In this document: one piece after another, positions 12,226 through 22,335 of the stretch
Layout of the letters: each line of letters begins with the position of its first letter
How positions within the stretch are numbered: the stretch's first letter is position 1
Assembly: GCA_021904315.1 (NCBI GenBank)
Contig: CM038907.1
Span: 30,945,223 to 31,009,222, forward strand
Origin: Sphagnum magellanicum
Lineage: Eukaryota; Streptophyta; Sphagnopsida; Sphagnales; Sphagnaceae
Length of the DNA stretch: 64,000 nucleotides
Reading direction: 5' to 3'
Made by a program: the position numbers and the translations under genes
The notes under the pieces: model-generated
What the model was told of the DNA's origin: nothing
Database searches by the model: none
What the model saw: only the letters and a program-made list of their open reading frames with translations

Positions 12226-13469
12226 GCATGTCGTTTGAGTTTTTCTTTCTGGCAGGCAGTATAATTTTTTTTAAGGAATTTTCTTTTAGAGCCACAGTGA
12301 CGACCACGACAGAAAGAAGTAGAAAAACTGGCGAGCGTCAGTAGGAAGATGTAGCCAAAAATATGGCTATAAACCAAATGAAGAAGTATAAATAAATCTT
12401 CGAATTATCCTTCTATCTATTTGGCTAAAACACTGGAAACTAGCTAAAGAACAAAATTTACTTACGGCGATTGAAAAGCATATAGACACATTTTTATTTT
12501 CGAATAATTTTTTTAAAAATTTCGCTTTTTGGCGAAACTCCGCCAGTAAAAAACAAAAGGCTGGACTAGACTGGCTTGGCAGGCAGCTCAACTTCTCTCG
12601 CACTGCTGGGCTTGCGTACTACCGGTCTACTGGGCTACCGGTCCTTTCCCTCCGTTGCTGCGCAAAGCTCACAGCGCTGCACGCCCCCTACAGTTGCACA
12701 GATCTTTGTTGCCTCGAGAGTGAAGGGAATTGACGCGTAAAATTCCACACAGAAAGATCCACAGACAGACACAGAGGCACAGAGAAGAGATTGAGAGTAG
12801 CTCTTCAGTCGTGATTCTGGATTTGGGTTTTGTGAGACAGAGAGAGACACACACACACACGCACACACGCACACACACTTGTCGACAGGAGGAGCTTGAA
12901 TTTTCAGGTGGGGAGATCTTTGCCTCAGGTTTGTTGGGGTCTTTTGGGAATGGAGAGAGGAGCTTGGAAGAAGGGGGAAAGAGATCTCATGGTGGAAGAG
13001 ACTCGGTCCAGAACTTTTGTTTTGGTCAGCTGAGTAGCTCCAGAAACAGAGACCAGCTTGGTTCTTGCTTGCTTGTTTGCTTGCTTGCTTGCTTGTAGTA
13101 CAACAGAAGTTGTGGGTGTTGGAGTGCCTGCTTTAGCTTTGGTAGCAAGCAATCTTTTCGGTGGAGTTTTGGGGATTGTGGGTATCTTCCGTTTGGATCT
13201 GTTGTTTTCCGAGATTTTGGGCGCAATTCGTGGGGACATTGGTTAATCAGTGAGGTGTGGAGGAGGGACACTAGTGGAGCTCTACGCCGATCAGCTTGCC
13301 GCCGTCGTGGAGGAGGAGCTGCTTTATGGAAATTTTCGTAGTAGCAGAAGAAGAGACATCGGCAGAAACAATTCGCGAGTTACATTGGAATTAGTTTTCT
13401 AGGTAGGACAGAGAGACAGAGACAGAAGCAAACCGGTTTGAGCTCTGCAAGCAGGGACTGACCAGGATC
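12100..13469 (+). promoter_or_regulatory. Promoter/5' leader region of the C2H2 gene
   Basis: GC content rises sharply here relative to the AT-rich DNA before it. The stretch holds a (CGCA)n run near 12195-12228, an (AC)n run near 12848-12880, GA-rich leader-like sequence from about 12750, and a TTGC tetranucleotide run near 13067-13096. TTTTCTAG/GTAGG at about 13400 could be a 3' splice site of a leader intron, but no partner donor could be chosen with confidence. Several short upstream reading frames exist (for example 12730-13098) with no sign of being real proteins. The transcription start was not identified. Confidence 0.45.
12348..12560 (-). repeat. Dispersed repeat, reverse copy lacking the poly(A) end
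   Basis: AGCCAAAAATATGGCTATAA and AAACCAAATGAAG at the left, TTTTTGGCGAAACTCCGCCA at the right. Both blocks match the 51.8-kb copy. It lies in the upstream region of the C2H2 gene. Confidence 0.45.
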
Positions 13470-16412
13470 ATGATAGAAGCAGCTGAGCAGAAGCTTGCAG
13501 CTATGGATGTGGATCCTGGGATTGTTGAGAGTAGTGATTCCAAGGAGCAGCAGGGGAGTAGCGTGCGTGGAGGGAGCTCGGAGGAAGAGGGTGCAGGAGG
13601 AGTAGCAACTGCAGATCCGGAAACATGGACCTTCTTCGGAAGCTCGGAGAGCAAAGAGAAGGGAAAGACTTTGTCAGCTGCAACTGTAACAGCAGCAGGA
13701 AGCACAGGAGGACGCGAAGACTCAGAAGTCACTGGATCCGGGGAAGATTGTGGAAATGGGCAGCAACAGGATCAGCAGCAGCAGCTGGAGGCCGTCAAGC
13801 AGCAGCAGCAGCTGAAACGGAGGAGGAGGAGCTCCGTCGAGAACAGTCTGATTGCGTCCGATTATTCTTCTGCCGCCGCCTCAGATCTTGATGGAGGAGG
13901 AGAAGAAGGTGTAGCAGCAGCAGCTGCAGCTTCATCCCATGTGTGCCGGCTGTGCAAGAGAGAGTTCCGTTGTGGTCGAGCTTTAGGAGGTCACATGCGC
14001 GCTCACGGCGGTTCTCACGCACAGACCTGGAATTCGGATGAAGAGGAGGCGACATCGGTACTTCTTCTTGGCTACTCCTCCTTCAGCTCACAAGAAGCAA
14101 CCAAGAAGAAGAAGAAGATGCAGCAGCAGGAGGAGGAGGAAGAGGAGGAAGAAATGGAGGAGGTGACAGAGGACTCGGGAACCAGCAGCAGCTACATGTG
14201 CCAGATCTGCTGCGACGAGTTCCAGACCTCCAAGGACTTGGAGCTGCACAAGAAACAGCACGATGATCCTCAGTACCTTCTTCGGCTGAATCCCAAGCGC
14301 AGTCAGAGGTTTCGAGAGCAGGAGGAGGATTGTTTCGATCTTGATCTGGTGCTTGCAGCAACAGCAGCAGCAACTGAGGACCATCAAACCAAGGAAGCAC
14401 GGAGGAGCTCCTCCGGCGGCGGTGGCGGCGGCTTGCTGCTGCCGGAAGAAATAGAGAAGCAGCAGCAGCTGCTCGTCTCCTGCACCGAGTGCGGCAAGAA
14501 ATTTGGATCCAAGAAAGCTCTCTTCGGGCACATGCGGTGCCATCCCGAGCGAGAGTGGCGAGGGATTCAGCCTCCTCCTCCTGCTGGAAACGCCGACGAC
14601 AACAACAGCAACAGGAACAGTCATGGGCTTGTTTCTTGGCGGAAAAAGAAGCGTCCCAGGCTCCCGGTGGTGGTGCTTCCGAGCGCAGCAGCAACAACAG
14701 ATGCGGAATCGGAGTCGGAACCGGATTCACGGCACTTGCCAGCGGCTGCAGGAAGAAGAAGAAGAGCTTGGGATGTTGACGACAGTGATACCGAGAGCAT
14801 CGAGGCTGCGTACATCAACGGGACGACGACCTCCTCCTCCTCCGCCAGGCACAACAACAACAACAATTCTTGTGGACCGCTTCCTCCGGGGGGCTGGAGG
14901 ACCAAGAAGAGGACCAAGAGAAGAATGAGGCAAACTGTTCCACCGTCCTTGCAGGCTGCTGCTGCTGCTGCTCCACAAGAGCAAGAACAAGAACAAGAAC
15001 CACAAGAACAACAAGAAGAGCTCTCAGCAACACCTACTACTGAAGAAACACAAGTACACAAAGACATTGCCATTGCTCTCATGCTCTTACATCCTAAGAG
15101 GGTGCTTGCTGAAGTTGTTGTTGATGATCCTCCTCTCTCTCCTGCTCTGCAATCATGGTGCAAAGGAGGCAGCAAGGATCAAGATAGGTGCACCAAGAGG
15201 AGGAGGAGGAAGAATGTGGCAGAGAAATTCGAAGGAAATGCTGATGGCAATCCTGATGATGATGATGATGATGATAATGATGATTGCGAAGAAACTCAGC
15301 AGCAGCAACCGAGCCAAGATTCCAAAGGGAGGAAGAGGAGAACCTCTGCATCTGGAAGGGTGGATGATCAGAGCCAAGAAGAAGAAGAAGATGATGATAA
15401 CAAGGACCAATGCACTATCAGCCCAGATGAGAATTCTCTTCTTCAAGCTGAAGAAGAGCTTGTTCAGCATCTGTGGCTGCCACATGAGGAGGAGTGTCAA
15501 GATCTTCTTACATCGCACAAATCTCTCAAAGAGCAAGATGCAGAGCTTCTGCCACCGCCGCCACCATTGCCCTGTGACAGTGGCAACAATCGTGAGGATC
15601 CAATGATGCTAAATTTTTCTGCAAGAAAGTCTAGCAACAACAAGGTGCATGAATGCTCAATCTGTCACCGACAGTTCAATTCGGGTCAAGCTTTGGGGGG
15701 TCACAAGCGATGCCACTGGGTTGGCGCTGCTGGAGGAGCTGTTGGAGCAGCTGCTGCTGCTGCAACTGCTGCAGGTTTAGGAGCCAATTCAGAAGCTATC
15801 ACCCCCAGGACACAAAACATGAACAACAACAAGCATAAAACCCAAGTGATGGCTTCTTCTTCTGCTGCTGCTCATCTTCAGCAACCGGCATCTGTGCTGC
15901 TGAAAAAGTTTACCCCAAATCTTCTTCTGCCAGGGCTTGGACTTCAAGGTGCTGTGCAACAAAACAAGGGAAGAAGAAGAATACAGGAGGATAGTATCAT
16001 AGACTTGAATATGCCAGCTCCTGAGTGCTGCGGCATTGAGGAGGAAATGGTGCAAGAGAAGCTTGCTTCTTCTTCTTCTTCATCATATGCAGAAGCATTT
16101 CCTATGGTGGAAGAGAAGCTTGGTTCCTCTTCTGCTTCTTCAGGCATGGTGCAGCTTCACCACCCCATAGTTACCCACCCTTCTTCTTCTTCATCTTCAC
16201 ATGCGGCAGCATTTCCTAGCTTTGCCATAGATGACAGTAGTAGTAGTATTGCATCCATCATCTGTCATCCTTTCTCTGACATGGTTGAGAAAAGCGCAAA
16301 GCCAGTGCACTTCCGGGAGGAGAATATGATTACGAATAAACTGGAGAAGAAGAAGAATCATCATCATCATCATCTTGCACCACCACCCATGGCAATAGGG
16401 TTTAGGGTTTAA
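13470..16412 (+). CDS. C2H2 zinc-finger protein with EAR repression motif (ZAT-like), single exon, 980 aa
   Basis: Probable nuclear transcriptional repressor. Four C2H2 fingers are visible: residues 157-179 (core RALGGH), 242-264 (atypical, KDLELH), 336-358 (KALFGH) and 727-749 (the plant hallmark QALGGH). A DLNMP-type EAR motif lies at residues 845-849, and a second EAR-like LDLVL at 291-295. Basic stretches such as KRRRR (about 115-120) and KKRTKRRMR are likely nuclear localisation signals. Between fingers the protein is unusually long and made of Q, A, S, E, D and H runs coded by CAG, GAG, GAT and CAT repeats. Most plant ZAT-type proteins are far shorter (family knowledge). The start is the first ATG after an in-frame TAG at 13404. 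A second ATG at 13503 (codon 12) has a better context and could be the real start. The gene has no intron, as is common in this family. DNA target and pathway cannot be read from the sequence. Confidence 0.9.
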   Translation: MIEAAEQKLAAMDVDPGIVESSDSKEQQGSSVRGGSSEEEGAGGVATADPETWTFFGSSESKEKGKTLSAATVTAAGSTGGREDSEVTGSGEDCGNGQQQDQQQQLEAVKQQQQLKRRRRSSVENSLIASDYSSAAASDLDGGGEEGVAAAAAASSHVCRLCKREFRCGRALGGHMRAHGGSHAQTWNSDEEEATSVLLLGYSSFSSQEATKKKKKMQQQEEEEEEEEMEEVTEDSGTSSSYMCQICCDEFQTSKDLELHKKQHDDPQYLLRLNPKRSQRFREQEEDCFDLDLVLAATAAATEDHQTKEARRSSSGGGGGGLLLPEEIEKQQQLLVSCTECGKKFGSKKALFGHMRCHPEREWRGIQPPPPAGNADDNNSNRNSHGLVSWRKKKRPRLPVVVLPSAAATTDAESESEPDSRHLPAAAGRRRRAWDVDDSDTESIEAAYINGTTTSSSSARHNNNNNSCGPLPPGGWRTKKRTKRRMRQTVPPSLQAAAAAAPQEQEQEQEPQEQQEELSATPTTEETQVHKDIAIALMLLHPKRVLAEVVVDDPPLSPALQSWCKGGSKDQDRCTKRRRRKNVAEKFEGNADGNPDDDDDDDNDDCEETQQQQPSQDSKGRKRRTSASGRVDDQSQEEEEDDDNKDQCTISPDENSLLQAEEELVQHLWLPHEEECQDLLTSHKSLKEQDAELLPPPPPLPCDSGNNREDPMMLNFSARKSSNNKVHECSICHRQFNSGQALGGHKRCHWVGAAGGAVGAAAAAATAAGLGANSEAITPRTQNMNNNKHKTQVMASSSAAAHLQQPASVLLKKFTPNLLLPGLGLQGAVQQNKGRRRIQEDSIIDLNMPAPECCGIEEEMVQEKLASSSSSSYAEAFPMVEEKLGSSSASSGMVQLHHPIVTHPSSSSSSHAAAFPSFAIDDSSSSIASIICHPFSDMVEKSAKPVHFREENMITNKLEKKKNHHHHHLAPPPMAIGFRV

Positions 16413-17400
16413 GGTCACGGATGGATGCAGTTGGGTGGGTTTTAAACTGGACATGAAGCGATGGTGAATCAGGGAACGAATATGATTGCTTCAAGAACAA
16501 TTTGCAACCAGAGGAGCTTTGACACATCACTCGAGCATTTGAGCAGCCATCAGACAGCAGGCAAACACTAAACAGTAGCAACAAATTAAATGGAGCCCAG
16601 TCTCTGATGCAAAAGTATGCATGCCCGTCAGTGATGCCCACCTCGCTGCCTGACTTAAGCTGCTCAGCTTGCCTACCTTCCTCTCCCAGCACTGCTCCAA
16701 TCTCAGGAGCTTCTTTGCAAACCAATCTGCCTTCTTTCTCTCATGACAAAGCAAAAGAAAAAGGAGCTGTACACAATGTTTGTTTTCTTTTTTTGGCACT
16801 TTTTTTTTTCTTTGATTTTTGGGCTTTGATTTCATTGTATACAGCAGAAAACACCAGCCCAATAACAGGGTGTTGCAAAGGATTGTCAAACTCTTGTAAT
16901 AGAGAGAGCAATTCAGCAACCCCCATATGGAGGAAATTAGCAAGCAAAGCTCAAGCTTAAGATCCATCTATCATCTTCACAAGCTGAAAGCAAACAACAT
17001 GATGATTATTGATGTTCAAGTTTTTGACAACCCTCAAAGTGTCTCATTAAAGGTCAGCAAATTTTTTTATCATATTTGTGCTTGCTTCTTCTTGTATAGC
17101 TAACTAGGTTCCATTTGAAGTGGCTCAGTGGTTTATGTGTGAAACGCATGTGTTTCACTGCCACTCCTTCCCCATTCTGTTTTTCTTCTCTTCTCCACTG
17201 TTTTTACAAAAATTATTGACAAATTTCTGACTTGTTCAAGAGGTGGCATTTCATGGACACCTCTCAGACACATTTAGTTTCATATACACTTGTGGGTCAT
17301 GAACTGTACAAACTACATGTAAATTATTTTTCTCCAATTATTGATTGCTAAATGCAACAGCAAATGCCCACAATTTGCACAGTCACTTCCTATGATATAA
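16413..17400. other. 3' flank of the C2H2 gene
   Basis: Probably includes the 3'UTR. No clear AATAAA signal was found close by. Short frames on both strands around 16527-16967 resemble no family. The transcript end is unknown. Confidence 0.4.
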
Positions 17401-17402
17401 CT

Positions 17403-17580
17403 CAGTGTTGGGTGGTTCTTTGATTTTGTTATAACCTCTGGTTCCAAGTTTTTTGCAAATTTTCAACTTCGAAAAACCCCTGGTTCTGGGCTTTCAAAAA
17501 CAATTCAGAGTAAAATAAGTTCGTATTTTTAAGGTTTTGAGAAATGTCAAAGAATAACCAGCTTGTTTTGGTCAAAGAAC
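17403..17580 (+). repeat. GGTTCC-type dispersed repeat, copy 1
   Basis: Begins CAGTGTTGGGTGGTTCTTTG and continues ATAACCTCTGGTTCCAAGT. The copy at 51551 begins CAGTGTTAGGCGGTTCTTTG and has AACCTCCAGTTCCAAGT at the same place. CAGTGTT starts resemble hAT element ends; this is tentative. Confidence 0.45.
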
Positions 17581-18545
17581 TGGCAATTCTGGGTGGGCAA
17601 CTGGAGATCATCCATTAATCTCAAGCAATGTTTCTGTGCAACTTCTTTTTGTGCATGATTTTCAACTGGCAGCTTGCTAATCATATTTCTCCTTTGCCTT
17701 GAGCAATGGCCGTCATCCAGTGGAAGCAGCTTGGGAGTGTGACCTAACCAGCTCCAGTAACAGCTCTGCAAGCTGCCTACCCATCACCAATAATAATAAA
17801 ATAGATTGGGTTTGCTGTCATCCATCTGAAAACAGACCCCAGCTACCGAATCATGTTGACACAAAGCTCAAGTTCAAAGATGGAGAGTAAATAAATCGGT
17901 GATGCTATTTGTGACGACCAAGTATTCTGCAACCAATCTCAATTTGTCACATCATCTTGACAAAGCAAAGCAATCCCACTATACTTTCCAAGCAGTCATC
18001 CTAAGGGGTAGTAGTAGGTATGACTTGCAACAACAACCTTTATGAGCTTACAGTACTTGCTGTGTGTGCAGGTTGCCCTGTGATGACAGAGTGAGTGGTG
18101 TGATTGAGCCTTCTTTCTAGACTGGGTGTTTTTTTTTTGTTTTTGGTACTTTTAAATTCTTTGAAATTTGCAGAAGTGACAAATTTTTTTGCTGGAAACA
18201 CACACACACACACATTTTTACACTTCCAAGAAAAGCACATTTGCAACAAAGTTTTTGCCAACAAAGTTTTAGCGAAAATTTACCATGAATGAAATTACAA
18301 TCATAACCGACCTTCCTTCCATGGATGAAATCATTTTTGCAGATGATGATGGAGGCAGCGGTTGGGTGAACCAAAGCTATGGACAAATGTGCAATGAATA
18401 TTTTTTGATTCTCAAAGGGGGAGGAGGGGTAGTAAGAGGGGAATGGGTATATGCACAACAAGCTCACTTCTTGTAGATAACCAGATTCTATGCATGAACC
18501 ATGTCATGCATTTATTGCTCAGTGGGTAAGGGAAGTTGGTGGTGG

Positions 18546-18684
18546 GTCTGGTGGGTGTCGGTGAGGCTCTTAGGGTTCATACCCACGGCTCTCAAACATT
18601 GATCAGAGCCAGTTCCGAGAGCTCGGATCGATGTTTGAGAGCCATGGGTATGAACCCTAAGAACCTCCCTGACGACCACCACCG
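18546..18684. repeat. Long inverted repeat (foldback, arms about 58 nt, loop 21 nt)
   Basis: The left arm (18546-18604) contains TTAGGGTTCATACCCA, GGCTCTCAAACA and TTGATC. The right arm (18626-18684) is its near-exact reverse complement, with a few mismatches and a small gap near the base. The loop, 18605-18625, itself carries GAGC/GCTC words. RNA from either strand would form a long hairpin. It could be a precursor of small RNA, a pair of inverted repeats, or a transposon remnant. Confidence 0.75.
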
Positions 18685-19157
18685 AGGGGGGGGAGGGGTC
18701 TGTTCCTGTTTCTGATAACTGCCCAAAGCTGCTCTTAAAACCATACTCATTTTGAGTAGTTGGGTGGGAGCTATTTGATTGCACCATCAAAGGGGCAAGC
18801 TCAGGACTTGTGAGTGAGTGAGTGAGTGAGTGAGTGAGTTGTTGGGTGGGAGCTATTCAATCAGGCCAGCAAATGTGAGCTCTCAACCTACCCACAACAA
18901 AGCTCTCTCTTTTTCTTCCTTTTTGTTTGCTACTACTTACTTACTTACTTCCTTACTTACACACAAATTTTCACTTGTGTCTTTCTACCTACATCTTCCA
19001 TTCAAGTCATAATTTGTTCAGGTGTAGTAGACAAATTACACTTGGGCACTTATTACAAAATTGCACTAAAACTACTACCTAATACAAAAAAAGTCTAGAC
19101 TCTACTAGTACCCTTCTGGCCTAATAAGATAGGTTATAGGGTCACAACATCATAACT

Positions 19158-19690
19158 AGTGTTGGGTGGGTTTAGGTTTTAGGGTTTTAGGGTTAAAACT
19201 GTTGGCTCTGGTTCCAGTTCCAGTTAGTAAAATCCGAATCAGAAATTGGGTCCGATTTTTGGAACTGGTTCTGGAACTAGGACCATATAAGAACTAAGAA
19301 CTAACCCCAGGTTCCCAGCTCCATTTATGTGGAACCAGAAGAAAAAAAAATTGTTGGGAAAAAAAAATAATAATAAAAAATAAAAATTCTGTAGCCAAAG
19401 GCTAACTGAAGGGTAACCAAATGTCAAACACCAGTTCTGGACCCTGGGTTACCCAAAACTGAACTGGAACCGGGTCTGATTTTCAGAACTGGAACCCAAA
19501 TCAGATTCCAGGTTCCATTTTTGCATGTGGAACTGGAACTGGAACTGGAACTGGAATCCAACCGTTCTCTCACATATATGTAAAACTGGAACTGGAGTTT
19601 CTTCATAAAAGTCAAGAATTGGCCAAAACTGGTCACACAAGTCACAACAGGTTTGGGTGCGCCACTCTACCCCAACAGGTTTGAGTTCCA
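19158..19690 (+). repeat. GGTTCC/GGAACT-rich dispersed repeat, copy 2
   Basis: Begins AGTGTTGGGTGGG, then many GGTTCC and GGAACTGG words, including an (ACTGGA)n run at about 19528-19556. Shares its composition and start with the 17.4- and 51.6-kb copies. Non-coding. Confidence 0.4.
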
Positions 19691-21882
19691 TTCTGTCTGG
19701 GCTGCCATAATAGACTCAACCCAAGTTTGTCAAACCTAGTTCCTCAATTTTTTGTTCCATTATAACTTATTCAAACCTTGGCAGTAGAGAACAATTTCTT
19801 CCAATGTTGTGAGCTGAGAGGGTTGTACAGACTAGTAGGTGTGTGATCCATGATGTCAGTCATCATTTGTCTATGATTGAGAACTCAAACCTAACCCACA
19901 CCTTTTCATTGCCTCACCTACAGATCAGAGTTTTTTTTCTATTTCTATTTCTATTTCTATTTTATTATTTATTATATTATATTAATTTTTAATTTAAAAA
20001 AAAATTGATCTCAAAGTTTTGGCCAATTTTTCTCCCCCTAAGAAAATCAAAATTCATTGAATTTACACCCCCCAAAAATTCCAATTTTTTCCTAATTCTT
20101 CTGGTGAAAAAAAGATCAATATCAGAAAATAATAACAATAATAATAATAATAATAATAAATTGTCATATATGTGCATTTTTTGGGGGTATTGTTGCTATT
20201 CTTATATTTACCCTTATTTTCATTTTGTCATGACACAATAATATATGTGGATACCTAGTGTATGTAGTAGTAGGTATGATTTCACTACTCTGCTCTGCTC
20301 TACCCACCCTCATGATTTGTACTCAGGCCCCAATTGTAGTAGAGCAAGGAGAATGCTGTATAGCCTACCACCAGTGCTTCTTTTTTTCTTTTTTTTCTTT
20401 TTTAAAAATTTTTGTAATCTAGTTCAGGTGCTGGTGATTGTCCATAAGAGATGACTAAAAAAATTATGGCTAATTTTTTTCTAAATAAATAAATAAATAA
20501 ATAACTGAAAGTAATAAGTTTCAAGCATCCTTTTCTATTATTTGCCACCCTACTGGAACTAAGTAAAAAAAAATCTAGTGATTTTCAATTTTTTTATTAA
20601 AAAAAAATCTGCCAACCAAAAAACCTGAAAAACACACACATTTTTGGCTATCATTTGCAAAGGAAAAAAAACATTTGCCATTTCACGAAATTACTACGTA
20701 TAACCTTCCCACTGCCGACTTTGTTACAAGTAGTTGGTAGTTAAGTTAGGATTATTGTTCAGTGTGTTTGTCCCAGTTAGCCTACTGGGGATGGGCCCAT
20801 TTGCCTCTCTAGGTCTTGTAGAGTGTTTATCACATCCAACGTAGAGCTTTCATAGTTTCCGAGCCCCACCCATAAAACATGCCAAAATTCGACATAAAAA
20901 TAAAATTTGAGAGACTATTTAAATTCTATCACTTGGGTCAATCATTATGCTTGGCCAATCAGAAACAATCATTATTTCTTTCCATCCAAGATTTTTCTTA
21001 TTTACATGAATCTCAAGACTCATCGAGAAACATGAAACTATGATTATTAAAAGGTGGGAGACTACTAATAACAAAACCAGCGAGACCAATCAATCGATCA
21101 ACTTAGTGAATCGAGAGCAAGAGTCTAGATGTGCAAATGCCGTTTGCCAACATCAGCATCAAGTGCAAAAATGCTAGTCCAAAAGACATTTTATTGCGCC
21201 AAGCCAACAAATTTAGTAATATTTTTCATCCAAAACATGTTGTGCATTGTGCCAATGGAGAGATGCTCTAAGTCTTCAACAATTGACTTGTAGCTAGTCA
21301 ACTTGGACTTAGGGTCCTCTCCTTTTATCCTTCCTCTTCCTCTCTCCCCAATGGTGCTTTTATTAATAAAGTTTGGTACGTTCAACAACATGATGTTGTA
21401 TAAAACTATGCGCCTTGTAATATATTTGACTAGATGATGGAGTTCATATTGGTGGAGGAGAGACATTTGGGAGGTGACCCCAAAAGGTGACCTATCATAG
21501 GGCACAACTAACTTAACTAGACATGAGATTGCTAGTAGGTAGGGTGACCCTAGTAATCAAGCAAGAAGGTGTCTAGTAATGGGACCTATCTAGTACTTCA
21601 TTCGTGAGGGCCACATTTGTTGGTTGTGGGGGTGTTTGTCTCAAATGAGAGTGCAAAATTGGCTCTTATCATTGGAGGAATAGGTAATAATGGCCCAATG
21701 GTGCTTTAGGAATTTGTAACCATGGCCATGAAAGACGCACGTCCATTCTTGTGAGAACTCAAAGATTATGTGACCCAGCATCTACCAATGCACCATCCAC
21801 TAGAAGCACCTTATGACCCAGATGAGTTAACAAGGTTTCACCTTAGTAACCTATCTTGTAAACACCTACCTAGGTAACGATC

Positions 21883-22335
21883 TATCTACTAAGGAAGGTT
21901 GTTTGTTTGTTTTGAATGTTTGTCATGTTGAGATCTCCAAAACCATAGCACCTCTTGTCGCTTGCTCGGTAGCATTGGAAAGCACTTGATGACTAGGGGT
22001 GTGGTGCACTGAGTTAGTTTAATAATGTTTTAACCTGCGATGAAGAACTTGTTGAATGTTAATTGAACAATTTTTTCATTGAAAATTCATTTAAGTTAAT
22101 TATAAAATCATAGGAGAATTTTTGTGCACTCTTGGTATTGTTGGAAAGTTGTCAATGAATAATAGGATTTAATGAAGGTCATTTGGAAATTCTTAGACCT
22201 AAGGTATTAAGAGATTTTGAATTTTGAGTAGTTTTTTTCATTGGGAATTCAATTAAATTAAAATGATTTTGAAAGGAAAAACTACTCATGTAACCAAATC
22301 ACACTTGGGCCAATGGCACAAGTTACACTAGTCTA
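21883..22335 (+). repeat. Long dispersed repeat, copy 2 (about 450 bp)
   Basis: Partner of 4565-5011: CTACTAAGGAAGGTTG, GTTTGTTTTG, TGTTGGAAAG, TTCATTGAAAATTCA, CACTTGGGCCAATGGC and TACACTAGTC occur in matching order. Confidence 0.5.

Noticed and set aside
12730..13098. 122-codon frame upstream of the C2H2 gene
   Set aside because: Low-complexity HTHTHT and GERS runs from microsatellites, no family resemblance; likely leader or intron.
14083..15175. Long frames opposite and overlapping the C2H2 gene
   Set aside because: They are reverse or shifted readings of CAG/GAG/CTC repeats that read as poly-L, poly-S or poly-A.
17109..17165. tRNA-like start GTGGCTCAGTGGTT
   Set aside because: There is no B box and no cloverleaf; chance resemblance to an A box.
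21191..21505. 104-codon minus-strand frame
   Set aside because: No motif recognised, no splice partners, AT-rich surroundings; could be transposon debris but cannot be supported.
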